From the NCBI GenBank assembly GCA_002964805.2, contig PUDQ02000085.1, positions 310,001 to 374,000 on the forward strand: a DNA stretch of 64,000 bases. The letters run 5' to 3'. Origin of the DNA: Trametes villosa. Its lineage: Eukaryota > Basidiomycota > Agaricomycetes > Polyporales > Polyporaceae. The position numbers were made by a program, and so were the translations under genes. The notes below the pieces were generated by a model that made no database searches, was not told the origin of the DNA, and saw only the letters and a program-made list of their open reading frames with translations. Positions 57,104 to 64,000 of this stretch are shown here, one piece after another. How positions within the stretch are numbered: the first letter of the stretch is position 1; each line of letters starts with the position of its first letter.

Positions 57104-59296
57104 CTACTCCGCGATCCCAAGAAGACTAACGCCAGGGCTCTTGACGACTTCCCCGCGCGAGTTGCCGTGCCGGCTGTGCGTGGGCAGCGGACTGCTCGGC
57201 TCGCCGTACTCGTCCGAGTCTGGCTCAACCTGCGTCGTCTTCTGGATGTTCACCTCAAGCTATGGCCAAGCGTTAGTTCATGATACACGACGGGAACATC
57301 GGTTAGCCTTACACGAGTGCCAGTCTCCCCTCGACTCCGATGCTGTGACGAGGGGGAAGCGCAGGCAGGTAAGCGGACGGGTATGGAGGGAGACGGACAG
57401 GATGGGTGGACTGACCGACCACTGCGTGTTGAGCTCGGTGCGGCGGCCGAAGCTGTCGGGGAAGAGGACGGGGAGCGGATGGTCCCGTTCACCGCTCGAG
57501 CTCTGGGACTTGTTTAAGAGCGACTTGCGCGCGTTCAGTCTGGGGAAGAATAAGATGGGGCGTCAAAGGTGAAGGAGAAGGGGCCGCTTACGTCGCAAGC
57601 AGGGAGTTGGCATAGACTGACACGGAGGAACACATGAGAAGGATACTTCACAGCGGCAAGGCCGAAACTTACGTTTGCTGATGGCGAAGTGCAGGCCGAG
57701 GAAGATGAGGTTCGTCGGCATCGTGACCCACTGATCACTTAGTGAGTACGGCTGGTCGTTGTCGAAGTGAGCAGCGACTTACGCAGATCAGAGATACAAT
57801 GGTCGTGACGCTAGGTACGTTCAGTCGCTGGAAGGTATTGCGCGAATAGAAGGCCTACCAAGTGAGCATGCCGTTCTCGATGGTGTACAGCGTGATCGTG
57901 TCAACGACCTTGTCCATGCTGCTAGCGAGCTTCAACAAAGCTCTCCACCAAACATGCGCCTATGGTAACTCACCTAGTAAATCCGCTGCGTCCACGGCGC
58001 AGGAAGTAGCACAACCCGGCCGCGATGAGGACGTCCAGCGATGCTGCAGTCGAGAGGCCGATCGTGAAGACGTACTGGGCGCGGAGTCTCAGCATGCCGC
58101 GACGGCGGGGAAAGGACGAGGTACTCACGTCGAACCTGGCCACGAACTGAGCGAAGCTTTGCAAGTGGATCCTGTTAGAAAGCGCTTGAGTACGCGAGGT
58201 CTAGATTATAGCGGCTTGAAACCGAACAGACATCTCGACAGTGGATACTAGCGAGAAAATCAGGTCAGTGCATGTTCCGGTTGACTATACGCGCAAGAGC
58301 TCACTGAGGGCCGAAACTAGGGGTAGAGCGCTGAAAAGTTAGCATCGCTTGCACAAGGAAGGGGGCACGGCTTACTCAGTCGGACTAGTGCGAGTGCAAC
58401 CTGCTTCAAATCAGGGCAATATTTATACTGTGAAGGGGGGTACGTACGAGGGGTGTCGTGATGTACCAGTTATTGCGGCTTACTATCGCGGCAAGTCAAG
58501 TAAAGCGTGTCTTTGATATATGGCAGACTTACGCGTATGAATTCTGTGGGTGAAGAAGCTGAAGAGAGTATAAGGAGGTGTTCGAGCGCTGTGAACGGGG
58601 ATGCGAGACCGACCAATGCACAAGGAACGTGTTGAGGGCCTGCAACCGACGCCTTAATACATATACCCACGTTCGCTCATGAGAGACGTACCGTAAGCGC
58701 GACCGTGGCCTATCCACCAGTGAGATTGAGCGAGGCGCACAAATTACTCCTGAAGCAGACGTACCGCTACAGACCTGTTAGTCGTGTCGTGATTAGCAGC
58801 CCTTCGCCCATCCGAGATCTGCCACGAAGCCCTCACCAGGTGATGTCGTCCATGTTGTCCCAATCTCCAAAGTGTACAATGAGGTACTGCCAGTTCGCGG
58901 TGATAGCCATTGCGGAGTGGATCGTATCGAGCAGCCTTAATAATAGAAGATATGTTTATAAACCGCGGTATCACGGCCAAGTGAATTATATGCTGACCAT
59001 ACGACGAAGACCTGCGGTATATATTACATCACATATTCACTATGGATACGAAGCCTAATAGGACGCACCATGAGCTTGATCCTGACCCTATCCCGGGGGT
59101 ATAACTGGCAATATAGGAACACCTGCATGGACACCGCGCCCGATAGGCTACACCCACTCTCAGAACCTGCGCAAGGCAATCACAGCGCGTCGCACGCGAC
59201 TCACAAGAGCGCGACCAAGCTGCCTACGAGCACGGCGCCCATGGAGTGCTCCAGCGCCTTTTGGGGCGAGACCGCACGCTCGAGCCCGAACGGCAT
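57104..59296 (-). CDS. Seven-transmembrane protein, DUF6534-type, copy B
   Basis: A paralog of the gene at 46724-48891 on the same strand. The ATG is at 59296 (MPFGLERAVSPQKALEHSMGAVLVGSLVALL) and the stop is at 57106-57104. About sixteen exons. Signatures: [210 protein letters not shown] and a tail ending VSLLGIAE. Micro-exons of 14, 10 and 18 bases lie at 59011-58998, 58774-58765 and 58709-58692. The segment around 58350-58200 needs one or two very short exons and is the least sure. No premature stop is forced, so I read it as functional. Confidence 0.82.
58692..58709 (-). other. 18-base micro-exon in 7-TM copy B
   Basis: GCCACGGTCGCGCTTACG (minus strand) encodes ATVALT, aligned with LTVALT of copy A. 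It is bounded by GATAG and GTACGT. Confidence 0.82.
58765..58774 (-). other. 10-base micro-exon in 7-TM copy B
   Basis: GTCTGTAGCG (minus strand), bounded by AACAG and GTACGT, completes Trp and adds Ser-Val-Ala, as in copy A. Confidence 0.82.
58998..59011 (-). other. 14-base micro-exon in 7-TM copy B
   Basis: GTCTTCGTCGTATG (minus strand), bounded by CCGCAG and GTCAGC, encodes VFVV plus two bases of Trp. Confidence 0.82.
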
Positions 59297-60878
59297 CGCT
59301 GCGAGCTCGACGGAGCGGCGTATCCGAGTCGTGTACTGGTGGGCGGATCGTCAGCAGCGGCTCGCGAGTGGCATGGGCGGGTGGGATAGGGGGGTCGAAC
59401 GCCCGGGGTGCGCGCGGGGCGATTGGTATATATGACGGGGCGCGAGGGCGGGCGAGTGGTGGCATCTGCGCGTCAGGGCTGGGCAGGTTCAGATTTCACG
59501 GGCCATGCCATATCGGGCGGCGCACGAGAGGCAGAATGCGATCGGGAGAACGGCTCAGCCTGCTCGAGCTCAGATCGGTCCTTGATCGATCTCAGAAAGT
59601 CTATTGGGAACGCGCGCCGGGGCGTCCGATTGGCCGACCGAGCGCGGCGCTGTCCTCGACGTTCTCCTGAGTGTGCAGAAAGCGGCCCGGGAGGAGGGGA
59701 GGCGGCGACTTTACGTGCAGCTTACACGTCCAGGTTAATTTCGAGTGCATCGATGAGGTCGGATGGAAGAGCGCAGAAGGCGTGCGGTGCACCACCGCAT
59801 TCCCGCTGTCCTCGTTCTCGCTGGACCGACGGTGGTCGTGGAAATGCACGCCTCGCAACCCCAATCCGAACTCTTCGGACCTCGCGGTGGCGTCGACCCA
59901 GAGCTCGTTTCCTGGACATGTGTTCTCGGTGGCGGCCCGTTACTTCCAGGTTAGCGTGCCGCTACCGCCGCGTGTACGCTATCCCCAAACTTCTGTGGAC
60001 TGCTATGAGCAAATGCCCTATAACGGTCTTCTGTGGTATGGAAAGAGAGGCGTATCACAGTGGCCCTGGTGGCAGCAGCGGGCCCCGAAGAGCGGGTCCG
60101 CAAAAGCGGACATCGACGAAGTTGCCGGCCACACGGATATTGGCGCCACCATCATAGACGCGTACGACCGCGGCCAGAGGTCCAGCCTCGCACCGGCCCC
60201 CTGGTATCTCGCTGACCAAGCTTGCGGGGAGTTCGTATCCCCCTGCGTAGCCTGCGCGACGGGGGCAAGAAGATTTCGGCGAGGTTGGGTGTTTCAACTG
60301 GTGGGCCACGAGGTTACCGGCCGCGCTGGAGCCAGGGGTGACGCCAGTGGAAGGGAAAAGCCACAGCAATATGCGGACCTGGAAAACAGGCTTTCATCAG
60401 GCTTCACTGGTGAATGGTAGATCCAGTCAGCTCCCAGGCACGGTGGTGGAGGGAGGGAAAGCTGTCTTGCCTGCGCGCTTCAGTGGCGTCGCGACGTGAG
60501 CAAGTACGACACCATACGCGAAGGTGGGGATACCCATTAAAGCCCCCCGCACACGATAGTGACGACAGCTGTCTTGCATCGAAGTTAATCCAACTGATTC
60601 GGTCCGAGTGGCGGGGCCTTTTGCGGGACGGAACTTGCTCTGGCGCTGCATTGCACGAGGTTCTTCACGCTCGCTGTCAACCTGAGCGTCTGCTGTGGCT
60701 GAGATGTTGGAGCTCGAGAGGCATCCCTGCGCGGGTGAGACCGAAGAAAGTTGAGGCGGTCTGCGAGTAGTTCCTCCAGCCGGGTACCCAGATGAGATGT
60801 TCCGCGCGGCCAGCTTCAGTTACTATTTCACAGGCTGCATTCGTTCGAATATCTTCAGCGCCGTCTCCAGCGACATCT
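59297..60878. other. Intergenic region, no convincing gene
   Basis: 1.6 kb between two minus-strand genes. A 249-codon plus-strand frame at 59671-60420 is the longest, with a mixed composition and no domain; a second one overlaps it in another frame. I treat both as chance. A TATA box for the minus-strand 7-TM gene is at 59427. Confidence 0.5.
59427..59432 (-). promoter_or_regulatory. TATA box of 7-TM copy B
   Basis: TATATA about 131 bp upstream of the ATG at 59296, inside a GC-rich stretch. Confidence 0.45.
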
Positions 60879-62066
60879 CTACACCTGCGCATGAAAGTCA
60901 AACCACTGCACCACCGCCCGCGCGCTCTCCTCCTTCGCCCATCCTAGGCAGGTCCGCCCATTCGCATCAGCCCTACCTGCTCACGGACGACGCCACGGAT
61001 GCACTTACGCTCAGCCTGCAGCGCAGGGTCCGGGCGCGTCGCGAACCCGTGCGAGGCGCCGCCGAAGATCTGGATGAAGTACGGCGCCTTGCGCGCGACG
61101 AGGATGTCCTCTGCGCGGCGGCGCGCGGCGTGCGGGAACGTGAAGTCGTCCTCTGCGCGGATGAGGTATAGGCCCAGTGAAGGACGCTCAGGAGTGAATA
61201 CGCACCGGGGCTAGACATAAGTAACGGTCCTTCAACGGACTTTGGGAAGGATGCCCATGGTGAGGAAGTGAAAGGTACGCACGCTGGATCCTCTCAAAGT
61301 GGCCTTCGTCTAGGAATGCCGGGTGCGCGAATGCACCTACCATAGCGCCAACGGATATGGGTATTCCTCAACATCGAGCGCGCCACACTCACCGGCTGTG
61401 ACCCAATCCGTCGCAAGAAGGTCCATCACGAACGGCGCGCCGAAGCAATATCCTACCCAGGGGTACCATTCATCCCCACACGCTCACCCCGTAAGAGCGC
61501 GCCCACCTACCGACTGTGAAGAACTTCGTGTGCGGGCTGCCTGCAGCCCGCACAGCGTTAGTAGCAACCTCAACGCAGGCGCAACATCCAAGAAATCGAG
61601 ACACACCGTACTGCTCTCGCACGGCCGCGATCCACGGCGGCGTGATGCGCGCGGCGCTCGTCCGGAACGGCACGACCCACTCGTCGACGTCCCACCCCTC
61701 CTCACCGCGGTGGTGCGCCGCGGAGTCGCCCTCGAAGTAGTCCACCCCAAGCACGAGATAGCCTACACCCATCCCCATATCAATTTCTGCCACTATATGC
61801 TCTCGGAGCGTAGACGCACCGTGCTCGGCCCAGTAGTCCATCGCGAGCTGGCCGTTGAGGTAGAGCGGCCCAAAGACGTCCGCGAAGTAGAGGATGACGC
61901 GCGTGCTCGGCTGGGCGTGGGCGGGGGCGGGGCGCGCGATGTAGGTAGTGAGGCCGGCGATCTGCTCGACTGTCCCACGCGCGACGCCGGAGTGCGGGAC
62001 TGTGCGCGTGCAGCAGGGGCCTAGGCGGCCGGTCAGGGGCACGGAGGCGGAGGCAGGGGCGGACAT
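60879..62066 (-). CDS. Dienelactone hydrolase family protein
   Basis: An alpha/beta hydrolase of the DLH family. The chosen ATG is at 62066 (MSAPASASVPLTGRLGPCC); an in-frame upstream start at 62258 would add a Pro-rich leader without family support. RVILYFADVFGPLYLNGQLAMDYWAEHG matches the start of the DLH fold. The nucleophile motif GYCFGAPFVMDLL is assembled over an intron and carries the catalytic Cys. The acid is in EDDFTFPHAARRRAEDIL and the His in FGGASHGFATRPDP. It ends RWAKEESARAVVQWFDFHAQV at the stop 60881-60879. All three catalytic residues are present. About 290 residues, seven exons. Fungal relatives are cytosolic esterases or lactonases of unclear natural substrate, sometimes linked to aromatic breakdown. 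Confidence 0.9.
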
Positions 62067-62795
62067 TCGCGGCGGTCGGCTGGGGGAGGAGAGGGGATGC
62101 AGGGAAGAGGCGGGGGATGCGGGGTGTGCGGGGGTGCGAGGGTAGATAGGGCTGGGACGCTTCGCGGGAGAAAGTGCGGGCGTTCGCGGGAGAGCTGTAG
62201 GTTCGGTGAATGCATGGTCCCCATAGGAAGGTCGAATCAGCGGCCCGCTTGGGTACACTTCAGCTGCTGCTGTTAGCGCATCGTCACCGCGGCGATACCT
62301 CGAAAGAACCTACGTCTCGCAGGAAAGCTCATCTTGAGACTCCAGCTGCGGGCCGGAAACCGACAGCACTCTCATGCCAGGTGTGAGTTGAGCGGCCGTT
62401 CATCAGTAAGACTTCGGGTGTTGTGTCGAGCATACTCTTGAACGGAGCGCAATATTCAACCTGTCAAGCTCACGCTGGCCCTGCCAGGCGCATCTTCGAT
62501 ACGCCTTCCTGTAAGTCAGCATGTCGAGTAAGTCGCGAGAATTGACAGATAGCTGGAAGGGGACACACCTTTAACCACGCGCGCTGCCCGGCCCAAGGTC
62601 GCATACCAAGACCATGCGCTTCTGCTGTGGTTTGGAGTGAAATGAGGGCTCCGAGATGAGCAGCATACATTCAGAGGATTGCTACAGTATATAGATACAG
62701 CATTAGATACTTAGTCGGATATGCGGGCAGTAGATAGGTTAGTGTCGTTGGATAGCACAAAGTCGAGCCAAAGAGGATCTGTTGAATCCAGTCTT
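62067..62795. other. Intergenic region upstream of the hydrolase
   Basis: About 730 bp between two minus-strand genes. The part next to the hydrolase is Pro-codon-rich in one frame but probably untranslated. No gene seen. Confidence 0.5.
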
Positions 62796-64000
62796 CAAAT
62801 ATCGATGAGCTTCTCCTCGGGTATCGTCGACGGCACACCCGCCAGCTCAGGGTGCACGAACGGGTTCCTGCTCCCGCCCGTCTTCTGTGCCGCAAGCCGC
62901 CCGTGCTCCGTCGCCAGAAACCTACATTACCAACCCCAGTCAGCACGCCCGCCCAACAAACACGACATACAATGCGCGAAGAAGAAGAGGAGGCACCTGA
63001 GCTGCCCGGTGTTCCCAAACGTGTCCACCCCATCACCGGTGTAGTTCGCGAACAGGCTCGCGAGCCGCGCGTGGTCGCGCTCCCCACCCAGCTTCCGTGG
63101 CGGCTCGCTCCCGGTGGAGAACGGCTGCAGCAGCGCCTGCGCGCGCGGCTCCCTCGCGCTGTCGCTTGGGTAGGGCGAGGCGAGAGCGGGCCGCGGGCGG
63201 TTGTCGTACGTGCCGGAGAGGTTGAAGGAGACGGGCGAGCTGGAGGTGGGGCGCTGTGGAGGGAGCGTGCTGGAGGTGGGCGAGGTGGGTGGGGAGGGCG
63301 GCGCGAGGAAGGGGTTATTCGAGCCGAAAGAGGTCGTTTGCGGGACGAGCGGGGACGCAGTAGGTTGTGAGTAGGGTTGTGGGGAAAAGCCCGTCTGGAA
63401 CGGGACGAGGGCGGGTTGTTGATACGAAGAAGCAAACTGCTGCTGGGCAAACAGCTCCTGCTCGCGCGCCCACTCAGCCTGCTGGCGGACATACTCGGCC
63501 TGCATCACGTCCTGCTGCGCCTGGTGCGCTTCCTGGAGGTACGGGATGAACGAGCTGAACTGCGGTGGCATCGCGGTGTATTGTGGCTGGACAGAGGTGA
63601 AATGCGGCTGCAGGGCGGTGAATTGAGGTGCGATGTCGGTGGAGGTGTATTGCAGGGGGAGGGTGGTGTCTATGAGCGACTGGGTTTGGATGCCCTGAGG
63701 GATTCTGTGAAGGGCGTGGTCAACAAGAGTCGGGATGAGCGGGAGGATAGACGTACTGCTGGTTGCTCTCGTCAAATAGGGCGGCGGCGTTCGCCTCGTC
63801 CAAAGCGCGTTTCCGCTTCTCCTCTTCCTCTCGACTTAACTCGATCGCGCGCTGCAAGTCCCTGTCCTCGGCAGTCGCTCGCTCCTGCTCAGCCGTCCGC
63901 TTGCTCTCCTCGATCGCGCGCTGCAGGTACTCTTCCTCCTGCTCTTCCGGCCGACGTTTCCGCCTTGGCGCCGTCTCTCCCTCCACATTTTCCTCCTCGC
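62796..64000 (-). CDS. ENT1: Epsin (Ent1/2-type), C-terminal part; 5' end outside window
   Basis: Epsins link the plasma membrane, ubiquitinated cargo and clathrin in endocytosis. The part in view begins in a basic linker (PRRKRRPEEQ) and has two ubiquitin-interacting motifs (EEEYLQRAIEESKRT and DRDLQRAIELSREEE). After an intron near 63755-63707 comes a long Gln/Pro-rich region with LIDTTL and NNPFLAPP. The conserved block REHARLASLFANYTGDGVDTFGNTGQLRFLATEHGRLAAQKTG follows, assembled over a short intron, then NPFVHPEL and the end STIPEEKLIDI. NPF motifs bind EH-domain proteins and the terminal LIDI is a clathrin-box-like motif. The ENTH domain must lie beyond base 64000. The stop is at 62798-62796. 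Confidence 0.92.

Noticed and set aside
59671..60420. 249-codon plus-strand frame
   Set aside because: No introns in a genome where almost all genes have them, mixed composition, no family resemblance, and another long frame overlaps it. I could not exclude an orphan gene.
62067..62258. Upstream start of the dienelactone hydrolase (MYPSGPLIRPS...)
   Set aside because: It would add a Pro-rich leader not seen in the family; the ATG at 62066 gives the usual N terminus.

Overview
The window is nuclear DNA of a basidiomycete fungus, most likely an Agaricomycete. Reasons: GC-rich genes cut by many 45-70 bp GT-AG introns, very small exons, close packing on both strands, 7-TM orphan families and F-box/LRR genes of the kind common in mushrooms, and a G-alpha and an ISWI gene of clear fungal type. 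I see no bacterial, viral or organellar genes, no tRNA or rRNA and no intact transposon.

Layout. 1-2497 (-) is exocyst EXO84, cut at the window edge. 2978-3337 (+) is a small acidic helical protein. 4578-5897 (+) is an orphan 7-TM protein. 6272-8917 (+) is THOC1/Hpr1. 9624-11160 (+) is UDP-glucose 4-epimerase, preceded by a 42-bp-period repeat. 11932-14396 (+) is an MFS transporter. 14397-20547 is a 6-kb stretch without a convincing gene. 20548-23443 (+) is an unusual G-protein alpha subunit. 25192-27861 (+) is a mucin-like single-pass membrane protein. 28198-29519 (-) is an unknown membrane-anchored protein. 30357-33310 (+) is an orphan acidic protein with an internal exon-intron duplication. 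33762-38552 (+) is an ISWI remodeler. 39046-40761 (-) is an F-box-like LRR protein. 43347-46204 (-) is the cohesin loader MAU2/Scc4. 46724-48891 (-) and 57104-59296 (-) are two paralogous 7-TM (DUF6534-type) proteins with matching micro-exons. Between them lie ATG101 (50735-51793, +), an unknown helical protein (52584-54175, +) and the chaperonin subunit CCT3 (54620-56648, -). 60879-62066 (-) is a dienelactone-hydrolase family enzyme. 62796-64000 (-) is the C-terminal part of an epsin.

How they fit. Most genes are single-copy housekeeping parts: exocytosis (EXO84), endocytosis (epsin), mRNA export (THO), galactose metabolism (epimerase), chromatin (ISWI, MAU2), autophagy initiation (ATG101) and cytosolic folding (CCT3). 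They do not form a biosynthetic cluster. The less ordinary content is a probable signalling and cell-surface set: three 7-TM proteins, a G-alpha with altered catalytic and membrane-anchor features, and a wall-sensor-like protein with an endocytosis signal. A functional link between these is not shown by the sequence.

Exon joins were worked out by hand from reading frame and splice signals. Gene ends are firm unless stated. Some internal junctions could shift by a few codons.
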